A stretch of 64,000 nucleotides of DNA from Nitratireductor indicus C115 (lineage in GTDB: Bacteria > Pseudomonadota > Alphaproteobacteria > Rhizobiales > Rhizobiaceae), in the NCBI RefSeq assembly GCF_000300515.1, contig NZ_AMSI01000007.1, forward strand, positions 186,001-250,000, in the 5' to 3' direction. Shown in pieces: positions 1 through 8,004 of the stretch; the stretch's first letter is position 1, and each line of letters starts with the position of its first letter. Under the pieces are notes generated by a model, which saw nothing but the letters and a program-made list of their open reading frames with translations, did no database searches and had not been told where the DNA came from. Position numbers and translations under genes: made by a program.

Positions 1-650
1 GCTGGGTCTATCTGTCGACCGTGCTCGACGACTTCTCCCGTTACATCATCGCCTGGAAGCTGTGCACGACCATGCGGGCCCAGGACGTGACCGAAACGCT
101 GGAACTGGGCCTTACGGCTTCAGGCTGTGACAGCGCCAGGGTGTTGCACAAGCCAAAACTGCTCAGCGACAACGGGCCGCCCTACATCGCCAGCGAACTC
201 GCCGAATGGATCGACGCCAACGGCATGAGCCATGTCCGCGGCGCTCCGCTTCATCCGCAGACCCAGGGCAAGATCGAGCGCTGGCATCAGACGCTCAAGA
301 ACCGCATCCTGCTGGAGAACTACTTCCTGCCGGGCGATCTCGAACGCCAGATCGAAGCCTTCGTCGAGTATTACAATCACCGACGCCACCACGAGAGCCT
401 TGGCAACGTGACCCCGGCCGACGCCTACTTCGGCAGGGCCTCTGCTATCATCGAACAACGAGAAAGGATCAAACGACAGACGATCGAGCTCCGGCGCTTG
501 CAGCACCGCAAACTCGCCGCTTAACATCAACCAAAGATCGAGGCCGACACTCCGCTAAATCAAGCAGCCATCAGCGCCAAATGTTCTGACGACGGACAAG
601 AGGCGGGTCACTTCTCGGCGAAAATCCCGGGTCAGCTCTCAGCGGAAATC
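1..650 (+). mobile_element. Right part of an IS3-family insertion sequence
   Basis: The element holds the transposase tail (to 524) and about 125 non-coding bases. Its outer edge carries two imperfect 22-bp direct repeats, at 605-626 and 629-650, which agree at 18 of 22 positions (each begins GGGTCA and ends AAATC). Repeated sub-terminal boxes of this kind are plausible transposase binding sites. Immediately after 650 the sequence becomes a conserved mucR coding frame, so the element boundary lies at about 650-660. The left end is outside the window, so the terminal inverted repeat and target duplication cannot be checked here. Confidence 0.75.
3..524 (+). CDS. IS3-type transposase OrfB, C-terminal part (5' end outside window)
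   Basis: This is the DDE integrase core (rve) of an IS3-group transposase, which cuts and joins the element ends. The frame is open from base 3, so the gene begins before the window; the GTG at 21 is internal. Visible catalytic landmarks are the second Asp in the SDNGPPY segment and the late Glu in the QGKIERWHQTLKNR segment, followed by the usual YNHRRHHESLGNVTP tail. The product ends in a basic helix rich in Arg and Gln. It lies just inside the right end of the element at about 650. There is no frameshift or stop in the visible part, so the transposase may be intact. The exact IS name cannot be given without the left end. Confidence 0.9.
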   Translation, partial: WVYLSTVLDDFSRYIIAWKLCTTMRAQDVTETLELGLTASGCDSARVLHKPKLLSDNGPPYIASELAEWIDANGMSHVRGAPLHPQTQGKIERWHQTLKNRILLENYFLPGDLERQIEAFVEYYNHRRHHESLGNVTPADAYFGRASAIIEQRERIKRQTIELRRLQHRKLAA

Positions 651-696
651 AACAGACAGGCTAATCGAGCTGACCGCAGATGTCGTTTCGGCCTAT

Positions 697-1101
697 GTGT
701 CGAACAATCCTGTACCTGTCGCCGAATTGCCCGGCTTGATCTCCAGGGTGTATACGAGCCTGCTGCAGCAGACCGATGTCCCCACGGAAGTCGTATCAGA
801 ATCCAAAAAGCCCGCAGTCCCAATCAAGAAGTCGGTGACGCCGGACTACATCGTCTGTCTCGAGGACGGAAAACAGTTCAAATCCCTGAAGCGCCACTTG
901 TCGACCCACCATGGCCTCACCCCGGACGAATATCGTGCGAAATGGGGCCTGCCGGCAGACTATCCGCTGGTCGCGCCAAACTACGCCGCAGCGCGTTCCG
1001 CACTGGCAAAATCGATGGGATTAGGACGCAAGCCAAAGCCCGTCGAAGAACCGCCAGCGGCTCCTGCCAGACGGAAGAGACTCGGCCTCAAATTCTCATA
1101 G
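697..1101 (+). CDS. mucR: Ros/MucR-family zinc-finger regulator, N-terminus lost at IS junction
   Basis: MucR/Ros proteins bind AT-rich promoter DNA through a Cys2His2 finger and control exopolysaccharide, motility and cell-cycle genes in rhizobia. The finger is visible: Cys in [12 protein letters not shown], then His in [20 protein letters not shown] Lys/Arg-rich tail ends the protein. Conserved MucR coding sequence ([12 protein letters not shown]) starts at 664, before the first usable start codon, which is the GTG at 697. No ATG, GTG or TTG lies in frame between the stop at 556 and 697, and there is no Shine-Dalgarno before 697. The upstream IS has therefore replaced the native start and promoter. 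Expression, if any, would depend on a weak internal start. The DNA-binding domain itself is intact. Confidence 0.8.
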   Translation: MSNNPVPVAELPGLISRVYTSLLQQTDVPTEVVSESKKPAVPIKKSVTPDYIVCLEDGKQFKSLKRHLSTHHGLTPDEYRAKWGLPADYPLVAPNYAAARSALAKSMGLGRKPKPVEEPPAAPARRKRLGLKFS

Positions 1102-1450
1102 GGCCTCTTTCGACCGTTCCCCAGGTTGCACCGGAACAACTCGCCGCCCCATTTGCGCGATTCAATAGATGCCGTCCTGAATGCACCGGCGCTTCTCCAT
1201 CGCGAACGGTGAGCAGGGTCAACGGCAGTTCGAAGAACAGACCACCGATGACCCGCACCACTACGGCACCGATGACGAATGTCAGATTCTGAAGGGCAAT
1301 CCCAGCCGTGCGGCAGGAAGGCCGGTGCGCATCGGGGTCTTCACGTCATCTCCTAGTAAAGAGCTGCCCTCTCGCGGTTCGGTGCGGGAGGGCAAGCAGG
1401 AACACCGTTCATGGATGTTGTCGCCGCAAGTCACTGCTTGCGCAACGGCG
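1102..1450. other. Intergenic region with possible decayed minus-strand ORF
   Basis: No intact gene is convincing here. On the minus strand, roughly 1345 down to 1120, a membrane-like reading frame can be followed (with segments such as NLTFVIGAVVVRVIGGLFF). It is out of frame with the nearest ATG at about 1329 and has no start of its own. It may be the decayed remnant of a small membrane protein. GC content is similar to the surroundings. Confidence 0.3.
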
Positions 1451-1846
1451 TTATTCGGTGGTCTTGCCGTCGAAGTGTTCATGCGCGGCGTCGGCTTCAG
1501 CCTTGGTTGGATGAACGACACCGTCGACGTGCTCGGGAGGGCTGTAGATCGTATAAAGCTTCAGCGGCTCATTCCCGGTGTTTTTGACGTTATGCCGCGC
1601 ACCGGCCGGTACGATCATGGCCATATCGGCCCTGATCCTGCTCACATTGCCGTCGATCAGGATTTCGCCTTCGCCGTCCTCGACACGGAAGAACTGATCG
1701 CCGTCGTCGTGAACCTCTTCGCCGATCTCCTCGCCGGGCTGAAGCGCCATCAGCACGAGCTGCATATTTCTTGCCGTATAAAGAACACGGCGAAAATCCG
1801 TGTTTCCTTCGGTCAGTTCCTCGATGTCATCAACAAATCCACGCAT
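1451..1846 (-). CDS. Small cupin-domain protein
   Basis: This is a single-domain cupin of about 131 residues, a beta-barrel metal-binding fold. Motif 1 is seen as EEVHDDGDQFFRVEDGEGE and motif 2 as PAGARHNVKNTG. The metal is not predictable from sequence. An in-frame ATG lies 12 bases further out at 1858, but the ATG at 1846 is preceded by GGAG at a spacing of six, with the outer ATG forming part of that leader, so 1846 is the better start. It lies 21 bases after a minus-strand hypothetical gene and probably shares its transcript. Cupins of this type are often annotated as mannose-6-phosphate-isomerase-like or stress-response proteins; no specific function is claimed. Confidence 0.8.
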   Translation of the reverse strand: MRGFVDDIEELTEGNTDFRRVLYTARNMQLVLMALQPGEEIGEEVHDDGDQFFRVEDGEGEILIDGNVSRIRADMAMIVPAGARHNVKNTGNEPLKLYTIYSPPEHVDGVVHPTKAEADAAHEHFDGKTTE

Positions 1847-1867
1847 GATATGCTCCATTTCATTGGT

Positions 1868-2176
1868 TTATTGCAAAAATGTTAGCTCGTCGTTGATCTC
1901 ACTCAAGTCTCCCCATAAGACTTTCGCATATGGTCGTGTCGCCGATGCGACTTTGGTAAGAGTATCCTCAAGCTGTCCTTCCAGCAGCGGCGCGTCCACA
2001 TCAAAGCATCCGCCAGGGAATCGAGACTTGTCGACCTGTGCATTTACGCACGGAAATCCCTTTGGTTTAGGCGGCAATTCCACCACAGCTCCCCATGTCG
2101 TCGCCCGACGAACCAGAACCAAGGCAGCGGCCTGTGCATTCATGCAAGCCTGGCTTGCCGGTTTCACCAATCGCAA
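1868..2176 (-). CDS. Hypothetical protein, 102 residues
   Basis: I do not recognise this product. It has no clear signal peptide or membrane helix. The second half (FDVDAPLLEGQLEDTLTKVASATRPYAKVLWGDLSEINDEL) has an amphipathic, protein-like composition. It ends 21 bases before the cupin start, which supports a two-gene transcript, and its start faces the metal gene pair across about 70 bases. No strong Shine-Dalgarno is seen before the ATG at 2176. The opposite strand also has an open frame of similar length here, so the strand assignment rests on gene order and composition. Confidence 0.45.
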   Translation of the reverse strand: MRLVKPASQACMNAQAAALVLVRRATTWGAVVELPPKPKGFPCVNAQVDKSRFPGGCFDVDAPLLEGQLEDTLTKVASATRPYAKVLWGDLSEINDELTFLQ

Positions 2177-2245
2177 TGCGGGGTCAAACCCTTAGATCAA
2201 TGAGGCAGGGGACACCCCTTCCCCACTATCGAAAGGAACCCGATC

Positions 2246-2467
2246 ATGACCCAGAAAACCATCCTTCGCAGCGATGAGCTTTCCTGCCCCTCCTGCGTAC
2301 CCAAGATCGAGAAGGCGCTCAACGCCCTTCCCGGTGTGGCAAAGGCCGAGGTGCGCTTCAACACCGGCAAGATCGAGGTCGAGCACGACCCCGCGCAATC
2401 GAGCGTTGAAGCGCTGGTCGAGGCAGTGCGTGGAACCGGCTACGAGGCGCGGCCTGCCGCCTTTTGA
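2246..2467 (+). CDS. Heavy-metal-associated (HMA) domain metallochaperone
   Basis: This 73-residue ferredoxin-fold HMA protein is of the CopZ/MerP type and is expected to carry a soft metal ion to a partner P1B ATPase in the cytoplasm. The metal site is a CxxC, seen as LSCPSCVPKIEKAL near residues 14-17, where the usual M/T-x-C-x-x-C loop is modified to S-C-P-S-C. A GAAAGGA ribosome site precedes the ATG. The next gene, a metal ATPase, follows about 90 bases downstream on the same strand. That ATPase has no N-terminal HMA domain, so this small protein is the obvious candidate to supply it. Confidence 0.85.
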   Translation: MTQKTILRSDELSCPSCVPKIEKALNALPGVAKAEVRFNTGKIEVEHDPAQSSVEALVEAVRGTGYEARPAAF

Positions 2468-2553
2468 TCGGCACTCCGCCTTTTTCGCCGCGCCGCGTGC
2501 CGGCGCGGCAGGCACGCTTTTCCGACATGGATGAAGATGAAAGGAGCGAGGAG

Positions 2554-4503
2554 ATGAGCAATCTTGTCAGCAGGATCAAGAGCGCCTTCGTGCATCCGGC
2601 ACGGCGGCGTTTCTGGCTGACGGTCGGCAGCGGCGGGTTGATCGCGGCCGGTCTTCTGGCGCGCTACGGCTTCGGCATGGTCGAGGCATGGACCGCGCTG
2701 ATGGTCGCGGCCGCATTTCTTGCCGGCTCCGACATCGCGATCCGTGCCTGGCGCTCGCTGCGTGTAAAGCATTTCAGCATCGAATTGCTCGTCACCGTCG
2801 CGGCGGTCGGCGCGCTCATTATTGGCGAAGTCTGGGAGTCGGCGGCCGTCACCTTCCTGTTCATGTTCGGCGGCTGGCTGGAGGCGCGCACCATGGGGCA
2901 GACCCGTGGCGCGCTGAAGGCATTGCTTGATGCCGCGCCCGCCACCGCGACCGTGCTGCGCGACGGCGATCCCGTCGAGGTGCCGGCGCATATGGTCCAG
3001 CTTGGCGAGACCGTGCTGGTCAGGGCCGGTCAACGCATCCCGGTGGATGGTGAAGTAACCGAAGGCACCGCCGCCGTCAGCGAGGCGGCGATTACCGGTG
3101 AGCCGATGCCGGCCGAGAAAGCGCCTGGCAGCCACGTCCATGCAGGAACGATCGCCGAGAACGGGTTGCTGCGCATCCGCGCCACCAATGTCGGCGCCGA
3201 CACCACCCTTGCCCGCATTATTCAGCGCGTCGAGGAAGCGCAGGAGGAAAAGGCCCCGAGCCAGCGCATGATCGAGCGCTTTGCGCAATGGTATACGCCG
3301 TCGATCATCGGGCTCGCGGTCGCCGCCTTCGCGGTGACGCAGGACATCCGCCTGGCGCTGACGCTGCTGGTCGTCGGTTGCCCCGGCGCGCTGGTCATCT
3401 CGACGCCGGTCTCCATCGTCGCCGGCATCGGCCGGGCGGCGCGCAGCGGCATCCTGATCAAGGGCGGCCAGCATCTGGAAAGTGCGGGCCGCATCGATAC
3501 GCTGGCGCTCGACAAGACCGGCACGCTGACGGAAGGCAAGCCGCAGCTCGCCTCTATCGTCGCGCTCGGCGGCATTGCCGAGGCCGAGTTGCTGCATCTG
3601 GCTGCGACCGCCGAGACCGGATCGACCCATCCGCTCGGCCGTCCGATCGTCGAGGCCGGCCGCAAGCAGGGGCCGCTTTCCACGCTCGAATCGCTGGAGG
3701 AACATGCCGGCATGGGCCTGAGCGCCCGCATCGACGGCCGCATCATCGCCGCCGGCAACCGGCGCCTCATGGACACGCTCGGCATTGCGCTGGGCCAGGA
3801 GGGCGAAGCCGCTCTGGACCGTCTGCTGTCCAATGGCCAGACGCCGATCCTGGTGGCGCGTGACGGGCAGTTGATCGGGATGCTGGGCATGTCCGACATG
3901 GCCCGTGAAGGCGCGGCGGAAGCCATCACCCGGCTGCGTAACATCGGCATAGGCCGTGTGGTCATGCTGACCGGCGACCAGCATGGCGCAGCCGAAGCCA
4001 TCGCCCGCGAGGTCGGTATCGACGAGGTCCATGCCGGGCTGATGCCCGAGGACAAGCTGGAACTGATCCGGAAGATGAAGGCGGATGGCGCGCATGTCGC
4101 CATGGTCGGCGACGGCATCAACGATGCCCCCGCTCTTGCCGCCGCCGACACCTCGATCGCCATGGGCGCCGCCGGCAGCGACGTCGCCATCGAGACCGCC
4201 GACATCGCGCTCCTGAAAGACGATCTCGGCAAGATCCCCGAGGCGATGGCGATCTCGCGCGCAACGCTGGGCAATATGCGCCAGAACCTCGTCATCGCAC
4301 TGGTGACGGTGGCCGGACTGCTGGCGGGCGTGTTCTCCGGCAATGTCCATATGGCCGGCGGCATGCTGGTCCACCAACTTTCGGTGCTGATCGTCATCGC
4401 CAACGGCATGCGCCTTCTGCGCATGCCGAAGACGACCGCACCCGGCGGGAGGGCCTCAAAGGTCGCCACCGCCCGGCCCGCAACTGTGGCCGCGCGAGGC
4501 TGA
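2554..4503 (+). CDS. P1B-type heavy-metal ATPase with CPG membrane motif
   Basis: This inner-membrane metal pump is about 649 residues long. It shows the TGEP actuator loop at 181-184, the phosphorylated Asp in [10 protein letters not shown] at 320, a GDGIND hinge, and a C-terminal helix pair ending VHQLSVLIVIANGMRLLR. The metal-selecting motif of the sixth helix reads CPG (276-278) instead of the CPC of Cu+ and Zn2+ pumps, so the metal cannot be assigned from the standard classes. There is no N-terminal HMA domain. The frame is open to 2464, but the ATG at 2554 follows AAGGAGCGAGGAG and is the better start. It probably forms an operon with the upstream HMA chaperone. Cadmium, zinc or lead efflux is possible but inferred only. 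Confidence 0.88.
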   Translation: MSNLVSRIKSAFVHPARRRFWLTVGSGGLIAAGLLARYGFGMVEAWTALMVAAAFLAGSDIAIRAWRSLRVKHFSIELLVTVAAVGALIIGEVWESAAVTFLFMFGGWLEARTMGQTRGALKALLDAAPATATVLRDGDPVEVPAHMVQLGETVLVRAGQRIPVDGEVTEGTAAVSEAAITGEPMPAEKAPGSHVHAGTIAENGLLRIRATNVGADTTLARIIQRVEEAQEEKAPSQRMIERFAQWYTPSIIGLAVAAFAVTQDIRLALTLLVVGCPGALVISTPVSIVAGIGRAARSGILIKGGQHLESAGRIDTLALDKTGTLTEGKPQLASIVALGGIAEAELLHLAATAETGSTHPLGRPIVEAGRKQGPLSTLESLEEHAGMGLSARIDGRIIAAGNRRLMDTLGIALGQEGEAALDRLLSNGQTPILVARDGQLIGMLGMSDMAREGAAEAITRLRNIGIGRVVMLTGDQHGAAEAIAREVGIDEVHAGLMPEDKLELIRKMKADGAHVAMVGDGINDAPALAAADTSIAMGAAGSDVAIETADIALLKDDLGKIPEAMAISRATLGNMRQNLVIALVTVAGLLAGVFSGNVHMAGGMLVHQLSVLIVIANGMRLLRMPKTTAPGGRASKVATARPATVAARG

Positions 4504-4595
4504 AGCCTCCTCGCAGACCCCGCAGCGATGCGGAGTCTGTTGTTTTTGCGACGTCAACCCTGTCTCATCGCTCGCATTTGTCGGAAAGGATCGAC

Positions 4596-5240
4596 ATGAA
4601 TGCCAGGACCGCCCCATGGAACGACGTTTTCGACTTCTGGTTTCCCGAAGGCCGCTCCTCACAGATAAAGGCTGAAACTCACCGCGATCACTGGTCGTGG
4701 CGGCTGCACGGCGGAGCGGATGACATGATCGTCGAGCGCTTCGCCGACCTCACGAGAAGCGCAGCTTCAGGCGATCTCGACGACTGGACCAGCGACCCCG
4801 AAGGCAGGCTGGCGCTAATCATCGTGCTCGACCAGTTCTCGCGCTCGCTCTGGCGCAACACACAGCGCGCATTCGCGCAGGACCCTGCCGCGCTGTCGCT
4901 GGCGATGGAGGGGTTTTCGAACGGCCACTACGCATCGCTGGACATGCCCTGGTTCAGAATCGTCTACAGTCAGCCCCTTGGCCATTGCGAAGGCCCGGAT
5001 CACCTCGCGCGCATCGACCTGCTCATCAGGCTTCGCGAAGAGATAGCGGCGGAAGCGTCCGCTTCCCTTCAACCGATATACCAGTCGCTGGTGGATCAGG
5101 CTGGCGACGTACGCAAGGTCATCGCCGCTTTCGACCGTCATCCGCACCGCAATAACGTCCTCGGCCGAGAATCGACGCCGGCGGAAGAAGCTTACATCGC
5201 CGGAAGGGATTTCCCGCACGAAAGGGCGTTTCAGGCGTGA
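4596..5240 (+). CDS. DUF924 family protein
   Basis: This is a helical, TPR-like cytoplasmic protein of the DUF924 family, about 214 residues. Family landmarks are the N-terminal DVFDFWFPEG, the ALIIVLDQFSRSLWRNTQRAFAQD block, and the C-terminal FDRHPHRNNVLGRESTPAEEAYI segment. The frame is open from a TTG at 4578, but the ATG at 4596 has GGAAAGGA just upstream. No biochemical role is established for the family. It lies on the same strand after the metal ATPase with a gap of about 90 bases. Confidence 0.9.
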   Translation: MNARTAPWNDVFDFWFPEGRSSQIKAETHRDHWSWRLHGGADDMIVERFADLTRSAASGDLDDWTSDPEGRLALIIVLDQFSRSLWRNTQRAFAQDPAALSLAMEGFSNGHYASLDMPWFRIVYSQPLGHCEGPDHLARIDLLIRLREEIAAEASASLQPIYQSLVDQAGDVRKVIAAFDRHPHRNNVLGRESTPAEEAYIAGRDFPHERAFQA

Positions 5241-5336
5241 CGCCTGGAGGCGAAGCGCATCGCGGGTTGATGCTTTCGTCGGCTGCTCGGGTAGATTACG
5301 GTTGTTGCGTATTCATATTCTCTGGAAGGAAAAAAC

Positions 5337-5567
5337 ATGGCTGACATCTGGCTTCCCTCACTCAAGACAGCGACCCCGCAGGAGGGGTTCGACCTTGCCA
5401 CCAAAATGGCGCGGGTCGGCGTCAAGGTCACCCAACCGTCCGCAGAAATTCGCGACAAGCTGCGCGCGGCTTACGATCAGGACACCGCGCAACTGATCGC
5501 CTCCTCACAGGTGATCGCCATCCATTTCCAGACGGTGGCGGCCGCCAACAATTACTGGCGCGACTGA
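5337..5567 (+). CDS. Hexameric tyrosine-coordinated heme protein (HTHP)
   Basis: HTHP is a small protein that assembles into a ring of six. Each subunit binds heme through a tyrosinate ligand, and the family has catalase/peroxidase activity. This copy has 76 residues, the normal family size, with the conserved GFDLATKMARVGVKVTQP start, Tyr46 in KLRAAYDQD and His63 in the VIAIHFQTVAAANNYW tail. The ATG is preceded by GGAAGGAA. It stands alone between DUF924 and a convergent copper ATPase; its stop codon lies inside a large inverted repeat. A role in peroxide protection beside copper export is an inference from position. Confidence 0.88.
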   Translation: MADIWLPSLKTATPQEGFDLATKMARVGVKVTQPSAEIRDKLRAAYDQDTAQLIASSQVIAIHFQTVAAANNYWRD

Positions 5568-5604
5568 CGCCCTCGCCTACGACTGACGCCAGGGCGTCAG
5601 TCGC
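5560..5604. terminator. Nested inverted repeat between convergent genes
   Basis: A perfect 14-bp inverted repeat pairs 5560-5573 with 5591-5604. The same right arm can instead pair with a direct copy of the left arm core at 5581-5590, giving a tight 10-bp hairpin with a two-base loop (5581-5602). The structure includes the HTHP stop codon and lies 14 bases from the copA stop, so it fits a bidirectional terminator. There is no clear T tract. Confidence 0.65.
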
Positions 5605-5617
5605 GTCAGCGTTTCAG

Positions 5618-7969
5618 TCACAGTTTCAGACCCCGCAACCGCAGCGCGTTGGCGATGACGCTGACCGACGACAGCGACATGGCGGCTGCTGCGATGATCG
5701 GTGACAGGAGCAGGCCGAAAGAAGGGTAGAGCACGCCTGCGGCAACCGGGATGCCGGCGGCATTGTAGATGAAGGCGAAGAACAGGTTCTGGCGGATGTT
5801 CGCCATCGTCGCCTCGGATAACCGCCGCGCCTTGACGATCCCCATCAGATCGCCCTTGAGCAGGGTGACGCCGGCGCTTTCGATGGCGACATCGGTGCCC
5901 GAGCCCATGGCGATCCCGACATCGGCGGCGGCAAGCGCGGGCGCGTCGTTGACGCCGTCGCCCGCCATCGCCACCACCCGGCCTTCTGCCTTGAGCCGGC
6001 TTATGACCGCGCTCTTTGCGTCCGGCAGCACGTCCGCTTCAACCTCATCGATGCCGAGTTGCCGCGCGACGGCTTCGGCCGTGGTTTTATTGTCGCCGGT
6101 CAGCATGACGATGCGGATGCCCTCGCCATGCAGCGCGTTCAGCGCCTCCTGCGTCGTCGCCTTGACCGGATCGGCGATGGCGAAGATGCCGCCGGCCCTG
6201 CCATCGATCCCGATATAGATCGCGGTGGCGCCATCATGACGCAACGCATCTGCCTGGCCGGACAATTCCGCAACGTCGACGTCGTGTTCCTTGAGGAACA
6301 CCGCATTGCCGACCACGATCGCCTTGCCTTCGACGCTGCCGAGCGCGCCCTTGCCAAGCGGAGAGTCGAAATCCACTACGGGCGGGATGGCGATGCCCTT
6401 CTTCTCCGCCGCCTCCACGATCGCCAATGCCAGCGGATGTTCCGACGCCTTCTCGACACCGGCGGCAAGCCGCAGGATTTCCGTTTCGTCGAAGCCGGCC
6501 GCCGCAACGACCGCCGTCACCGACGGCTTGCCCTCGGTGAGCGTGCCGGTCTTGTCGACCACCAGCGTGTCGACCTTTTCCATATGCTCGAGCGCCTCGG
6601 CGTTCTTGATCAGGACGCCGGCACTAGCGCCCTTGCCGACGCCAACCATGATCGACATTGGCGTCGCCAGCCCAAGTGCGCAGGGACACGCGATGATCAG
6701 CACCGAAACGGCCACGACCAGCCCATAGGCAAAGCGCGGCTCCGGCCCCCAGATGCCCCAGACAATGAAGGCGAGAATTGCGATGACGATGACCAGCGGT
6801 ACGAACCAGCCCGAGACGTGGTCGGCCATGCGCTGGATCGGCGCACGCGAACGCTGCGCATCGGCGACCATCTGGACGATCCGCGACAGCATCGTATCGC
6901 GGCCGACCTTTTCCGCACGGATCACCAGCGCCCCGGTCTGGTTCAGCGTACCGCCGATGACCTGATCGCCCACAGTGCGGGTGACAGGCATGGATTCGCC
7001 GGTAACCATCGCCTCGTCGAGCGATGAGCGTCCGTCCTCCACCACGCCATCGACCGGCACGGTCTCGCCGGGCCGCACGCGCAGCCTGTCGCCGAGAATA
7101 ACGTGCTCGACCGGCACGTCTTCCTCTGTGCCGTCATCGCCGATGCGCCGCGCCGTCTTCGGCGCCAGATCAAGCAGCGCCCTGATCGCGCCCGAGGTCT
7201 GTTCGCGGGCGCGCAGTTCCAGCACTTGGCCAAGCAGCACCAGAACGGTGATGACCGCCGCCGCCTCGAAATAGACCGCGACCGTGCCATCTTCCGCGCG
7301 GAAAGCGGCGGGGAAAATTCCCGGCGCAAGGGCGGCGACGATGCTGTAGGCCCAGGCGACGCCGGTGCCCATGGCGATCAAAGTGAACATGTTGAGGCTG
7401 CGATTGATCAGCGAGGCCCAGGCGCGCTCGAAAAACGGCCATCCGCACCACAAAACCACCGGCGTCGCCAGAACGAGCTGAATCCAGATCGATATCCGCA
7501 TTGGCACCAGATGGTGCAGGGCCGGGAAAAGATGACCGCCCATTTCGAGCACGAAGACCGGAGCGGCGAGAACCAGCCCGATCCAGAAACGCCGTGTCAT
7601 GTCGGCGAGTTCGGGGCTGGGGCCGCTGTCGGCCGTCACCACCAGCGGCTCCAGCGCCATGCCGCAGATCGGGCAGCTTCCCGGCCCGTCCTGCCGGATC
7701 TCGGGATGCATCGGGCAGGTCCAGATCGCGCCCTCGGGCGCTTCCGGTATGGGCGACGCTTCCCCTGCAAGATATCGCGCCGGGTCCGCCTCGAATTTCG
7801 CATTGCAGGACGCCGAGCAGAAATAGTGAGTGTGGCCCCCATGGGTCAGGCGATGTTCTGCGGTTTGCGGGTCGACCTCCATCCCGCAGACCGGGTCCGT
7901 CACAAGATGCGCATGACCCGAATGGTCATGATCATGCGAATGGTGCCGATGCTCATCGTGTCCGTTCAT
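5618..7969 (-). CDS. copA: Cu+-translocating P1B-1 ATPase with YHS and CPxCGM domains
   Basis: This pump exports Cu+ from the cytoplasm and has 783 residues. A His-rich head (1-21) is followed by a YHS metal-binding domain (about 22-66, Cys28, Cys51, Cys55) and a short heavy-metal-binding domain with TCPMHPE and CPICGM (about 84-106). The core has TGES at 323-326, the CPC motif at 428-430 and the phosphorylated Asp472 in [10 protein letters not shown]. The last helices carry YNAAG and [16 protein letters not shown], the P1B-1 copper signature. The domain set matches YHS-type copper ATPases rather than those with tandem HMA domains. It converges on HTHP and is followed upstream by a MerA-like flavoprotein on the same strand, about 35 bases away. 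Confidence 0.95.
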   Translation of the reverse strand: MNGHDEHRHHSHDHDHSGHAHLVTDPVCGMEVDPQTAEHRLTHGGHTHYFCSASCNAKFEADPARYLAGEASPIPEAPEGAIWTCPMHPEIRQDGPGSCPICGMALEPLVVTADSGPSPELADMTRRFWIGLVLAAPVFVLEMGGHLFPALHHLVPMRISIWIQLVLATPVVLWCGWPFFERAWASLINRSLNMFTLIAMGTGVAWAYSIVAALAPGIFPAAFRAEDGTVAVYFEAAAVITVLVLLGQVLELRAREQTSGAIRALLDLAPKTARRIGDDGTEEDVPVEHVILGDRLRVRPGETVPVDGVVEDGRSSLDEAMVTGESMPVTRTVGDQVIGGTLNQTGALVIRAEKVGRDTMLSRIVQMVADAQRSRAPIQRMADHVSGWFVPLVIVIAILAFIVWGIWGPEPRFAYGLVVAVSVLIIACPCALGLATPMSIMVGVGKGASAGVLIKNAEALEHMEKVDTLVVDKTGTLTEGKPSVTAVVAAAGFDETEILRLAAGVEKASEHPLALAIVEAAEKKGIAIPPVVDFDSPLGKGALGSVEGKAIVVGNAVFLKEHDVDVAELSGQADALRHDGATAIYIGIDGRAGGIFAIADPVKATTQEALNALHGEGIRIVMLTGDNKTTAEAVARQLGIDEVEADVLPDAKSAVISRLKAEGRVVAMAGDGVNDAPALAAADVGIAMGSGTDVAIESAGVTLLKGDLMGIVKARRLSEATMANIRQNLFFAFIYNAAGIPVAAGVLYPSFGLLLSPIIAAAAMSLSSVSVIANALRLRGLKL

Positions 7970-8004
7970 TCTCTAACCCGCCGCCTCAATGGAACTTGGA
8001 AAAC

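Noticed and set aside
1181-1885. 234-codon plus-strand frame opposite the cupin gene
   Set aside because: The cupin motifs and ribosome site are on the minus strand; the plus frame is a mirror.
2160-2245. GGGTCAAACCC-like bases as a MerR-type metal operator before the HMA gene
   Set aside because: The dyad is short and the 19-20 bp promoter spacing typical of MerR sites could not be recognised; too weak to list.
2440-4377. Very long open frame on the strand opposite the first metal ATPase
   Set aside because: It mirrors the ATPase gene, whose motifs are unmistakable, and its translation is a low-complexity His/Arg/Asp-rich text typical of antisense frames in GC-rich DNA.
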